Shown here in pieces: positions 1-5,775 of a stretch of DNA of 6,489 bases. How positions within the stretch are numbered: position 1 is the first letter of the stretch; the number at the start of each line of letters is the position of its first letter. The notes below the pieces were generated by a model. It saw only the letters and a program-made list of their open reading frames with translations. It did not search any database and was not told where the DNA came from. The stretch is taken from positions 1 through 6,489 of the forward strand of contig JANYDZ010000379.1 in the NCBI GenBank assembly GCA_025363375.1, given 5' to 3'. Position numbers and translations under genes: made by a program. This DNA comes from Hyphomicrobiales bacterium (lineage in GTDB: Bacteria; Pseudomonadota; Alphaproteobacteria; Rhizobiales; Beijerinckiaceae).

Positions 1-204
1 GCGCGTGCCGATCATGTTCATGAAATTGGAGGTGCGGTGAATGGTGAGAAAGGCCGTCGTGGGCGCTGGTCCGCTGTCGGGCGTGTAGAGCGCGCCCTTG
101 GTGGCGGAAGGTTGGAACTGGATGTAACGCGGGTTGCTTTGGGCCTGGGCGCCGGCGGCGCCTGTGAGAACGGCAAGGCCGATGGCGGCGGTCAACAGCT
201 TCAT
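1..204 (-). CDS. Exported protein, N-terminal part (possible alpha/beta hydrolase), cut by the window edge
   Basis: This is an open frame of 68 codons with no stop that leaves the window at position 1. It starts at an ATG on the minus strand at 204, preceded by a strong AAGGGAGA ribosome binding site (212-219). The first 22 residues form a classical Sec signal peptide: Lys2, then a hydrophobic stretch LLTAAIGLAVLTGAAG, then a small-residue cleavage region ending in AQA or AQAQ. The mature part begins SNPRYIQFQPSATKGALY and continues to a TAFLTIHRTSN segment. A beta-strand followed by H-R-T-S-N resembles the first strand and oxyanion-loop area of some alpha/beta hydrolases, but the nucleophile elbow would lie outside the window. 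Export is well supported; the hydrolase identity is a weak inference. It lies 159 bp downstream of the dienelactone hydrolase gene in the same direction. Confidence 0.72.
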   Translation of the reverse strand, partial: MKLLTAAIGLAVLTGAAGAQAQSNPRYIQFQPSATKGALYTPDSGPAPTTAFLTIHRTSNFMNMIGTR

Positions 205-304
205 GGATTCATCTCCCTTGGCAAAGAGGTATGGCGCCTGGCGGGGAGCCGCAAGCTCGTTTGTCGCTTCGACTATGCCGCCGAACGACATCGAACACGC
301 CGCA

Positions 305-338
305 GCGACGCGTCCACACGTGTGTGTGGAAACGTCGT
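305..338 (-). other. Two-part hairpin between the dienelactone hydrolase and downstream gene
   Basis: TCCACAC (313-319) pairs perfectly with GTGTGGA (324-330) around a four-base loop. After a 2x2 internal loop, the outer stem continues with 305-310 pairing 333-338 (one G-U pair). It lies 25 bp past the stop of the upstream minus-strand gene. There is no T-run on either side, so it is not a canonical intrinsic terminator. It may act as an mRNA-stabilising or attenuating structure between the two genes. Confidence 0.4.
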
Positions 339-363
339 CCGCGGCGGGAGATGGCGCGCCGGC

Positions 364-1278
364 TCAGGCCGCGCGCACATATTGGTTGAACCACTCGAGG
401 GTGCGCGTCCAGGACTGCCCGGCCGTGACCTTGTTGAAGCGCTCGGGCGTGGCGTCGTTGAAGAACCCATGCACGGAATCGGGATAGACATGGCCTTCGT
501 AGCGGATGTTGTTCTTCTTGAGCTCCGCCTCCTGGGCGGGGTAGGCCTCCGACAGCCGCTTGTCGAGCCCGCCATGGTGGATGAGGATGGCGGCCTTGAT
601 TTTCGCCACGTCGGCGGGCTGCGGCGCGCCGCCGTAGTAGGGGGCGGCCGCGCCCAGGTCCGGTCCGAGCAGAACCGACAGGGTATTGGCCATGCTGCCG
701 CCAAAGCAGAAACCCGTCGCGCCGATTTTGCCGGAGCAGTCCGGACGCGCTTTCAGCCACCGCGCGGCGGCGACGAGATCCTGGGTCATTTTGGCGGGGT
801 CGATCTTTTCGAACAGCTTGCCGCCCTTGTAATCGTCGCCGGGATAGCCGCCGACCGACGTCAGCGTGTCCGGCGCGAAGGCCATGAAGTTTTCAAGCGC
901 GAAGCGCCGCGCCACGTCTTCCGTGTGCGGGTTGAGGCCGCGATTCTCGTGGATGACGATAATTCCGGGCAGTTTCGCGGGCGTTTCGGTGCGCGAATCC
1001 GCGCTGAAGGGACGCACGAGATAGCCGCGGATGTAGCCGTTGCCATCGGGCGAGGGCAAGGTTTCGTAACTCGCCTTGATACGCTCGTCGTCCTTGCGAA
1101 CCTGCTGGCCCAACGCATAGTTCGGCGTCAACGCCTCGACGATCGCTCCGGCGGAAAGGCCGACGACGGCGAATTTCTTCACCCCGTCGAGAAAGGCGCG
1201 GCGACTGACCTCGCCATGAATAAAACGCGTGTAAAGTTCCACCGCTTCAGCCGGGATTTTCTTGCGTTCGTGTTCCAT
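364..1278 (-). CDS. Dienelactone hydrolase family protein with twin-arginine-like signal
   Basis: A 304-residue alpha/beta hydrolase of the dienelactone hydrolase (DLH, carboxymethylenebutenolidase) family. The family hydrolyses ester or lactone bonds with a Cys-Asp-His triad. The expected residues are visible: Cys191 in GFCFGG, Asp239 in HHGGLDK, His270 in DSVHGFF, and Glu111 in IHENRG, which matches the Glu that activates the cysteine in DLH. The N-terminus is longer than in cytosolic DLH. It has a charged segment, then SRRAFLDG (25-32), which resembles the Tat motif SRRxFLK, then a modest hydrophobic stretch and a possible cleavage after ALG (55-57). This suggests periplasmic export, although the hydrophobic segment contains Glu48, so the signal could be a retained relic. 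The frame stays open far upstream, but the ATG at 1278 is chosen because of its very strong ribosome binding site and because the extension would run into the upstream gene. The natural substrate is unknown. Confidence 0.93.
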   Translation of the reverse strand: MEHERKKIPAEAVELYTRFIHGEVSRRAFLDGVKKFAVVGLSAGAIVEALTPNYALGQQVRKDDERIKASYETLPSPDGNGYIRGYLVRPFSADSRTETPAKLPGIIVIHENRGLNPHTEDVARRFALENFMAFAPDTLTSVGGYPGDDYKGGKLFEKIDPAKMTQDLVAAARWLKARPDCSGKIGATGFCFGGSMANTLSVLLGPDLGAAAPYYGGAPQPADVAKIKAAILIHHGGLDKRLSEAYPAQEAELKKNNIRYEGHVYPDSVHGFFNDATPERFNKVTAGQSWTRTLEWFNQYVRAA

Positions 1279-1283
1279 GGATG

Positions 1284-1293
1284 TCTCCTCCTT
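1284..1293 (-). promoter_or_regulatory. Strong ribosome binding site for the dienelactone hydrolase gene
   Basis: On the minus strand this reads AAGGAGGAGA, a near-perfect Shine-Dalgarno sequence five bases before the ATG at 1278. It fixes the start despite the longer open frame upstream. Confidence 0.85.
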
Positions 1294-1424
1294 GATTTTC
1301 GTGGGCGCCATTGCGCGCGAGCCTTCCGACGCCGGCGGCGCAACAGACGATGCTACGACATATCGCAGTCGCGGTTGATCGGGCAAGTAGGGGGTCAGGA
1401 TTGTCGGGAGTCCGGATTTGACGC

Positions 1425-1441
1425 TTTGCATTTTTTTGCAT
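1425..1441. repeat. Direct repeat of TTTGCAT at a 10-bp period
   Basis: TTTGCAT occurs at 1425-1431 and again at 1435-1441, so the copies start exactly 10 bp apart with a T7 run (1431-1437) joining them. It lies about 150 bp upstream of the dienelactone hydrolase start. The spacing of one helical turn would place both copies on the same DNA face, as in some operators. No regulator is known from this window. Confidence 0.35.
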
Positions 1442-1574
1442 GAGAATTCGATTGCGCGGCGGCACGGCCTGCTATCGGCAAAACGCAAAGCAAAGCGGCG
1501 TGGGCGGCAAATTGCAGAAGACGGCGGCGTGTCGCCCCAGCCACGCAAGACCGCGCCCAGCCGCTGCAACAATG

Positions 1575-3254
1575 TTAGTCCAGCGTCTCCAACTTGATAA
1601 TATTCGCGCCATGGTTGCTGCCGACCCAGAACGTCGGCGGCGTCGTGTTGTTGTCGACGAAGACGCGCCGGATGTTGGTGGTCTTCGGCAACAGGTATTC
1701 GGTGAACGCGCCGGTCGTGGTGTTGAGCCGCACCACGCGGTCGTTGATCATGGAGCCGGTCCAGGCGTGGCCGTTCTTGTCGAGTGCGACATCGTAGGCG
1801 TTCGTCCAGGGGGTCGGCAGGTCCCACTCTTTGAACTGCGCGGTCTTGGTGTCGAACATGCCGATGCGGTTGCCGCGGTATTCGCCGAACCAGATGCGGT
1901 CCTGCGCGTCCATCATGCCGCGCCGCGGCCCCGAGGTTTTTTTCGGCATCTGGAACAGGGAGACCTTCATCGTGTCCTTGTCGACCTTGCCGATGAATTC
2001 GGCGGCGATGTCGGTGAACCAGGCGTTGTTCTGGGAATCGGGAATGATGTCGTAGATGTTGTGGGTCTCGCCGACGCCCGCCGCCTTGAAGGGCTCAAGC
2101 GATTCGATATTTCCGGTCTTCACGTCGAGCCGGTGGATGGCGGCAAAACCGTTGTTCTGCGACCAGACCTTGCCGTCGAGGTGCGCCTGTTCGGCGCGCA
2201 CCATGTTGACCTGGGTCTGGTCCTTCTGCATTTCCGCCGGCATGCTCCATGTCGTGAACTTCTTGTCCTTCATGTCGAACTTGGCGATGGCGCCCTGGTA
2301 CATCATGCCAAGCCACATGTCGCCTTGCTTGTCGGCGCGCAATCCAAGCATGCCGGTCGGCCAGCCCTTCTTGAGTTCGGGCACCTGATATTCGGTGTGG
2401 GCGCCGGTTTTCGGATCGATCATGCCGAACGTCTGTTCGCCGAAATTGGAGTAATAGGCGTTGCCGTCGATGCCTACGATCACGTCATGCGGCTCGGCGG
2501 TCGGGCGCGGCAGGTCGTATTCGGTGATGACGACTTTCGTCGCCTGGCCTTTGGGGCGCGGCAGGGTTTTCAGCTTGTACTCCCAGGCGGCGCTTTCGCT
2601 CAGATTGATGCTGGCGAGGAATTCCGCCTGCCGTTCGCGCGCGGCCGCCAGCACGTCGCCGCGTTCCTCCAGCAGCCGCGTCGCGACGCGCCGCTGTGGA
2701 TGCAGGGGAATGCTCTGGTTGGCGTAGCCGCCCATGCGCGGCAGAATTTGCGTCTGAAAGCCTTCCTTGTCGTAGGAGGATTTCACGATGCGCTCCAGCG
2801 TGTGGCAGCTGACGCAATTGAGCATCGATTGCTTCTGCTGATCGGTGCCCGGCATGCTGGCGATCCATTCGCCGTTGCTCATCTGTCGCGCGACGTTCCT
2901 GGTTTTGGCGAGCTTGATGTCGGCGCTCGCGGGTTTGTCGGCGGCAAGATCGACCGATTTGGGACCATCGAGATCGTAGCCGATCGCGCGGATCGCGATC
3001 GCATATTTGCCGGCGCCAAGTTTTGCGGCCGGGAAAGAATAATGGCCCTTGTCGTCGGTGACGACGGTGATGGTGATGGTGGACCCCGCCTTCTTGGCGC
3101 TGACCAGCACGCCTTCCATGGCGCCTTCCTCCTGCGAGGTCACTTGCCCCGAAAGCGCCGCGGCGCTTTGCGCCCATGCCGCGGAATGGCCCGGGAAACC
3201 CAGCGCCGTCGCAAAACACGCGGTCATGGCGAGCGGCAGGATTTTGGTTCGCAT
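1575..3254 (-). CDS. Exported Vgb-like beta-propeller protein with carboxypeptidase-regulatory-like domain and c-type haem motif
   Basis: A 559-residue exported multidomain protein. A Sec signal peptide covers residues 1-28, with likely cleavage after AWA. Residues about 33-115 resemble a carboxypeptidase regulatory-like (transthyretin-like) beta-sandwich: GQVTSQEEGAMEGVLVSAK, later a TDDKGHYSFP turn. Residues 147-151 are CVSCH, a c-type haem attachment site with His151 as the proximal ligand; Met174 in PRMGGY is a candidate distal ligand. Residues about 241-557 form a virginiamycin B lyase-like propeller with seven repeats, each with a W/Y strand and an I/V-D/N end: 266-280, 313-327, 362-377, 411-425, 454-468, 497-511 and 542-556. 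The Vgb family includes streptogramin lyases, but most relatives are uncharacterised, and the haem motif argues for a redox or sensing role. The ATG at 3254 is chosen over longer in-frame starts because GGGAGAG sits just upstream and a signal peptide follows. Domain assignments are from motif reading; the biochemical function is unknown. Confidence 0.9.
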   Translation of the reverse strand: MRTKILPLAMTACFATALGFPGHSAAWAQSAAALSGQVTSQEEGAMEGVLVSAKKAGSTITITVVTDDKGHYSFPAAKLGAGKYAIAIRAIGYDLDGPKSVDLAADKPASADIKLAKTRNVARQMSNGEWIASMPGTDQQKQSMLNCVSCHTLERIVKSSYDKEGFQTQILPRMGGYANQSIPLHPQRRVATRLLEERGDVLAAARERQAEFLASINLSESAAWEYKLKTLPRPKGQATKVVITEYDLPRPTAEPHDVIVGIDGNAYYSNFGEQTFGMIDPKTGAHTEYQVPELKKGWPTGMLGLRADKQGDMWLGMMYQGAIAKFDMKDKKFTTWSMPAEMQKDQTQVNMVRAEQAHLDGKVWSQNNGFAAIHRLDVKTGNIESLEPFKAAGVGETHNIYDIIPDSQNNAWFTDIAAEFIGKVDKDTMKVSLFQMPKKTSGPRRGMMDAQDRIWFGEYRGNRIGMFDTKTAQFKEWDLPTPWTNAYDVALDKNGHAWTGSMINDRVVRLNTTTGAFTEYLLPKTTNIRRVFVDNNTTPPTFWVGSNHGANIIKLETLD

Positions 3255-3258
3255 CGTT

Positions 3259-3265
3259 CTCTCCC
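3259..3265 (-). promoter_or_regulatory. Ribosome binding site of the Vgb-like gene
   Basis: On the minus strand this reads GGGAGAG, four bases before the ATG at 3254. The in-frame ATG at 3275 would put this site inside the coding sequence, so the site decides for the shorter start that begins directly with the signal peptide. Confidence 0.75.
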
Positions 3266-3390
3266 TTGCGGTCATGTATCGCCTCTTCTTGTACCGCCGG
3301 GCCTCACGATGGCCGGGCGGTCGAAGGGTTCGCAACCAATGTATCGGGTTCGAGCGCCCCTTCATAGGGGCCGCAGCGCCACCTTCCCCC

Positions 3391-3419
3391 TTCCCACCCC
3401 CTCATACGGTTGCTATAGA
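3391..3419 (+). promoter_or_regulatory. Candidate sigma-70 promoter for tRNA-Leu (and possibly tig)
   Basis: A TTCCCA -35-like hexamer (3391-3396, four of six matches to TTGACA) lies exactly 17 bases before TATAGA (3414-3419, five of six matches to TATAAT). Transcription would start near 3426, giving a tRNA leader of roughly 55 bases. Position and spacing fit a stable-RNA promoter. It has not been tested. Confidence 0.5.
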
Positions 3420-3454
3420 GCCCCACCCAGCGGTGAGACGGACCTGACTGGCGC

Positions 3455-3479
3455 CGGGTCGCACGACCCGCGCGCGGGT
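3455..3479 (+). other. Overlapping alternative hairpins in the tRNA-Leu leader
   Basis: CGGGTC (3455-3460) can pair with GACCCG (3465-3470) around GCAC. The same right arm is also part of the 14-bp perfect palindrome at 3466-3479, so the two structures exclude each other. They end two bases before the mature tRNA 5' end. They may be a simple consequence of GC-rich leader sequence, or may affect 5' processing. Confidence 0.35.
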
Positions 3480-3481
3480 TT

Positions 3482-3566
3482 GCGGGCGTGGCGGAACTGG
3501 TAGACGCAGTGGATTTAGGTTCCACCGCTGAAAGGCGTGGGGGTTCGAGTCCCTCCGCCCGCACCA
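3482..3566 (+). tRNA. tRNA-Leu (anticodon UAG)
   Basis: A complete 85-nt class II tRNA including an encoded CCA. The acceptor stem GCGGGCG (3482-3488) pairs with CGCCCGC before discriminator A and CCA (3564-3566). The D-arm contains the usual AACTGGTAGACGC. The anticodon stem GTGGA (3509-3513) pairs with TCCAC (3521-3525), with anticodon TAG at 3516-3518. A long variable arm follows (CGCTGAAAGGCG), then a T-arm with GGTTCGAGTCC. Anticodon, long variable arm and discriminator A together specify leucine, reading CUA and, with wobble modification, other CUN codons. It lies 87 bp upstream of tig in the same direction. Confidence 0.97.
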
Positions 3567-3653
3567 GTTGTCTGGGGCGCCTCACGGTCTGGACGGATTC
3601 TTCAGCGGGATGCGGGCATTGCCCGGTCCTCGCCATGTGAAAAGGTTGTGACG

Positions 3654-5012
3654 ATGCAGGTGACCGAAACCCTCTCCGAGGGCCTCAAGCGCGCTTACAA
3701 GGTGGTGATGCCCGCCGGCGATCTCGCGTCACGGCTCGATGGTCAACTGACCGAGATGAAGGCCAAGGCGCGCATCAACGGCTTCCGTCCCGGAAAAGTG
3801 CCGATGGCGCACCTGAAGAAGCTGTATGGCAAATCGGTGATGGCCGATGTCGTCCAGAACGCCGTCAACGAAGTCAACCGCAAGATTATCGAGGACAATT
3901 CGTTCCGCCTCGCCGGCGAGCCGAAGATCGCGTTCCCCGAGGACAAGGCTGAAGTCGAGCGCGCGCTCGCCGCCGAGGGCGACCTTGCCTACACGGTCAA
4001 CCTCGAAGTCCTGCCGAAATTCGACGTGGGCAAATTCGACGACGTCGAGCTTGAACGCCAGGTGGCCCAGGTCTCCGATGCGGAAGTCGATGAAGCCGTG
4101 CTTAAGATGGCCGAACGCAACCGCGCCTTCACGCCGCGTGAAGAGGGCGCAGCCGCCGTCGATGGCGACAAGGTGACGATCGATTTTCTTGGCCGCATCG
4201 GCGGAGTCGCCTTTTCGGGCGGCGAGGGCAAGGATACCGATCTTGTGCTGGGCTCCAGCACATTCATTCCGGGCTTTGAACCCCAGCTCGTCGGGATCAT
4301 ATCGGGCGAAACGCGCCTTGTGACGGTCACTTTCCCCGCGGATTACGGCTCCGCCGACCTTGCCGGCAAGGAAGCCGTTTTCGATGTCGCCGCCAAGGCC
4401 GTCGCCGCGCCCGGCGAACTCAAGATCGACGATGAATTCGCCAAGGGCTTCGGCCTCGATGATCTAGCCAAGCTGAAAGAGGCGATCCGCGCCAATATCG
4501 AGGGAGAATATTCCAAGTTCTCGCGCGCAAAACTGAAGCGCGCCTTGCTGGACGCGCTCGACAAGCGTTACGCGTTCGAACTGCCGCCCAGCCTCGTCGA
4601 GCAGGAGTTCAACGGCATCTGGGGCCAGGTCGAGGCCGAGCAGAAGCGCAGCGGCAAGTCCTTCGCCGATGAAAACACGACAGAAGAGGCCGCCCGCGCG
4701 GATTACCGCAAGATCGCCGAACGCCGCGTGCGTCTGGGGTTGCTTCTCGCTGAAGTCGGCGAAAAAGCTGAAGTGAAGGTCACGGACGATGAAGTTTCCG
4801 CGGCTCTCGTCGAGCGCGTGCGCCAGTTCCCCGGCCAGGAAAAGGCGGTCTGGGACTATTATCGGCAGAACGCCGAGGCGCTCGCTTCCGTCCGCGCGCC
4901 GCTGTTCGAGGAAAAGGTCGTCGATCACGTGATCGCCCAGACGAAGGTGACCGACAAGGTGGTTCCCAAAGAGGAACTGATGAAGCCCGACGAGGAAGAC
5001 GAAAAGGCCTGA
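3654..5012 (+). CDS. tig: Trigger factor, ribosome-associated chaperone and peptidyl-prolyl isomerase
   Basis: A 452-residue trigger factor, within the usual alphaproteobacterial length. It docks on the large ribosomal subunit near the exit tunnel (protein uL23) and shields nascent chains. The N-terminal ribosome-binding domain carries the signature GFRPGKVP at 43-50. An FKBP-type PPIase domain spans about 165-250, from DGDKVTIDFLGRIGG through FIPGFEPQLVG to FPADYG. A helical C-terminal substrate-binding arm runs from about 255 to 430, and the tail is acidic (MKPDEEDEKA). The frame is open upstream into the tRNA, but the ATG at 3654 is chosen because the protein then begins with the conserved MQVTET, and AAGG (3643-3646) sits seven bases before it. 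The open upstream extension is merely tRNA sequence read through. No obvious terminator separates it from the tRNA, so co-transcription is possible. clpP follows after 130 bp. Confidence 0.97.
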   Translation: MQVTETLSEGLKRAYKVVMPAGDLASRLDGQLTEMKAKARINGFRPGKVPMAHLKKLYGKSVMADVVQNAVNEVNRKIIEDNSFRLAGEPKIAFPEDKAEVERALAAEGDLAYTVNLEVLPKFDVGKFDDVELERQVAQVSDAEVDEAVLKMAERNRAFTPREEGAAAVDGDKVTIDFLGRIGGVAFSGGEGKDTDLVLGSSTFIPGFEPQLVGIISGETRLVTVTFPADYGSADLAGKEAVFDVAAKAVAAPGELKIDDEFAKGFGLDDLAKLKEAIRANIEGEYSKFSRAKLKRALLDALDKRYAFELPPSLVEQEFNGIWGQVEAEQKRSGKSFADENTTEEAARADYRKIAERRVRLGLLLAEVGEKAEVKVTDDEVSAALVERVRQFPGQEKAVWDYYRQNAEALASVRAPLFEEKVVDHVIAQTKVTDKVVPKEELMKPDEEDEKA

Positions 5013-5019
5013 TTTTTCG

Positions 5020-5063
5020 GCGGCGCGGGTTGCCTCGTGGATTCCCGCCCGCCGCGCCCTTTT
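5020..5063 (+). terminator. Possible imperfect terminator after tig
   Basis: GCGGCGCGGG (5020-5029) can pair with CCCG (5044-5047) plus CGCCGC (5050-5055), with a two-base bulge and a 14-base loop. GCCC and then four T residues (5060-5063) follow. The stem is GC-rich, but the bulge, large loop and short T-run make it weak, so tig transcripts could read through into clpP. Confidence 0.3.
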
Positions 5064-5142
5064 CGAAAGACCGCAGCGTGACTATGTTGCGATTCGAATG
5101 CTGGCTTCCCGCCCGCCTTGATTCGCCAAGGACCCCAAAACA

Positions 5143-5775
5143 ATGCGCGACCATCTCGATGTCTACAACAGCTTCGTCATCCCCTCGGTCGAGGAGACGA
5201 CGTCGCGCGGCTCCTACCGCTACGACATCTTTTCGCGCCTGCTGAAGGAGCGCATCATTTTCCTCGCCGGCCCGGTCGACGACCAGACCGCGACTTTGGT
5301 GGTGGCGCAACTTCTGTTCCTTGAGGCGGACAATCCCAAGCGGGAAATTTCCTTTTATATCAATAGCCCTGGTGGAGTTGTCTCATCCGGTCTGTCAATC
5401 TATGACACGATGCAGTTCATTCGCTGCCCGGTGACGACCTTGTGCACGGGACAAGCGGCCTCCATGGGCTCGCTGCTGCTCTGCGCCGGCGAAAAGAACA
5501 TGCGTTTCTGCCTGCCCAACGCCCGCGTCATGGTGCACCAGCCCTCCGGCGGCTTCCAGGGCCAGGCCTCCGATATCCTGCGCCACGCCGAAGATATTAT
5601 GAAGATCAAGCGCCGGCTCAACGAAATCTACGTGAAACATACCGGCCAGGACTACGAGACGATCGAGAAAACCCTCGACCGCGACCATTTCATGTCGGCG
5701 GAAGAGGCGATGAATTTCGGCCTCGTCGACAAGGTTCTCGACAAGCGGCCTGACGATACGACGCCCGCCCGCTAG
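5143..5775 (+). CDS. clpP: ATP-dependent Clp protease proteolytic subunit ClpP
   Basis: A 210-residue ClpP, the serine peptidase that forms a tetradecameric degradation chamber and receives unfolded substrates from ClpX or ClpA in the cytoplasm. The catalytic triad is complete: Ser107 in GQAASMGS, His132 in VHQPSGG and Asp181 in LDRDHF. All three are offset by four from the E. coli precursor numbering (111, 136, 185). The glycine-rich strand YINSPGGVVSSG (72-83) and the handle helix region QASDILRHAEDIMKIKRRLNE are typical. The start is set by AAGGA (5128-5132) ten bases upstream of the ATG. The N-terminal segment is divergent: the usual P-M-V-I-E-Q-T is here P-S-V-E-E-T-T (14-20), in the axial loop that contacts the unfoldase. 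The gene lies between tig and clpX, the standard order. Confidence 0.97.
   Translation: MRDHLDVYNSFVIPSVEETTSRGSYRYDIFSRLLKERIIFLAGPVDDQTATLVVAQLLFLEADNPKREISFYINSPGGVVSSGLSIYDTMQFIRCPVTTLCTGQAASMGSLLLCAGEKNMRFCLPNARVMVHQPSGGFQGQASDILRHAEDIMKIKRRLNEIYVKHTGQDYETIEKTLDRDHFMSAEEAMNFGLVDKVLDKRPDDTTPAR

Larger units (their letters stand above)
1279..1574. other. Intergenic region between Vgb-like gene and dienelactone hydrolase gene
   Basis: These 296 bp hold no convincing gene; open frames across it are extensions or shadows in other frames. It contains the ribosome binding site of the hydrolase gene, and a T7 run flanked by a repeated heptamer at 1425-1441. I see no clear intrinsic terminator after the Vgb-like gene and no convincing sigma-70 promoter. 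The best minus-strand candidate is a TTGCCC about 17-18 bases before a TATG-containing -10, which is weak. The length suggests the hydrolase gene has its own promoter. Confidence 0.5.

Noticed and set aside
37..1443. Long plus-strand open frame of 468 codons
   Set aside because: It lies opposite the dienelactone hydrolase gene and the partial left-edge gene. Its product has the Arg/Gly/Val-rich composition of an antisense shadow in GC-rich DNA and no recognisable domain.
1279..1827. N-terminal extension of the dienelactone hydrolase frame up to 1827
   Set aside because: The extension overlaps the 3' end of the Vgb-like gene in another frame, has no family similarity that I recognise, and ignores the very strong ribosome binding site before 1278.
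1575..2534. Streptogramin (virginiamycin B) resistance lyase
   Set aside because: The propeller repeats fit the family, but the added haem and N-terminal domains and the lack of a verified active site make a resistance function unsupported.
3309..3327. Sequence resembling a tRNA-Ser D-arm (ATGGCCGGGCGGTCGAAGG)
   Set aside because: No matching acceptor, anticodon or T stems can be formed around it, and the D-stem itself has a mismatch. At most it is a tRNA relic or chance similarity.
1440..3503. Long plus-strand open frame of 687 codons
   Set aside because: It lies antisense to the Vgb-like gene, which has a signal peptide, haem motif and propeller repeats. The frame runs into the tRNA and shows no domain of its own.
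3304..3636. Minus-strand frame of 110 codons containing a EGLEPPRLSAVEPKSTAST-like segment
   Set aside because: This peptide is the antisense translation of the tRNA-Leu gene, a well-known spurious prediction.
5117..5138. Heat-shock sigma-32-like CTTGAT and CCCCAA ahead of clpP
   Set aside because: The spacing is only 10 bases, shorter than the known sigma-32 range, and the transcription start would fall at the start codon.
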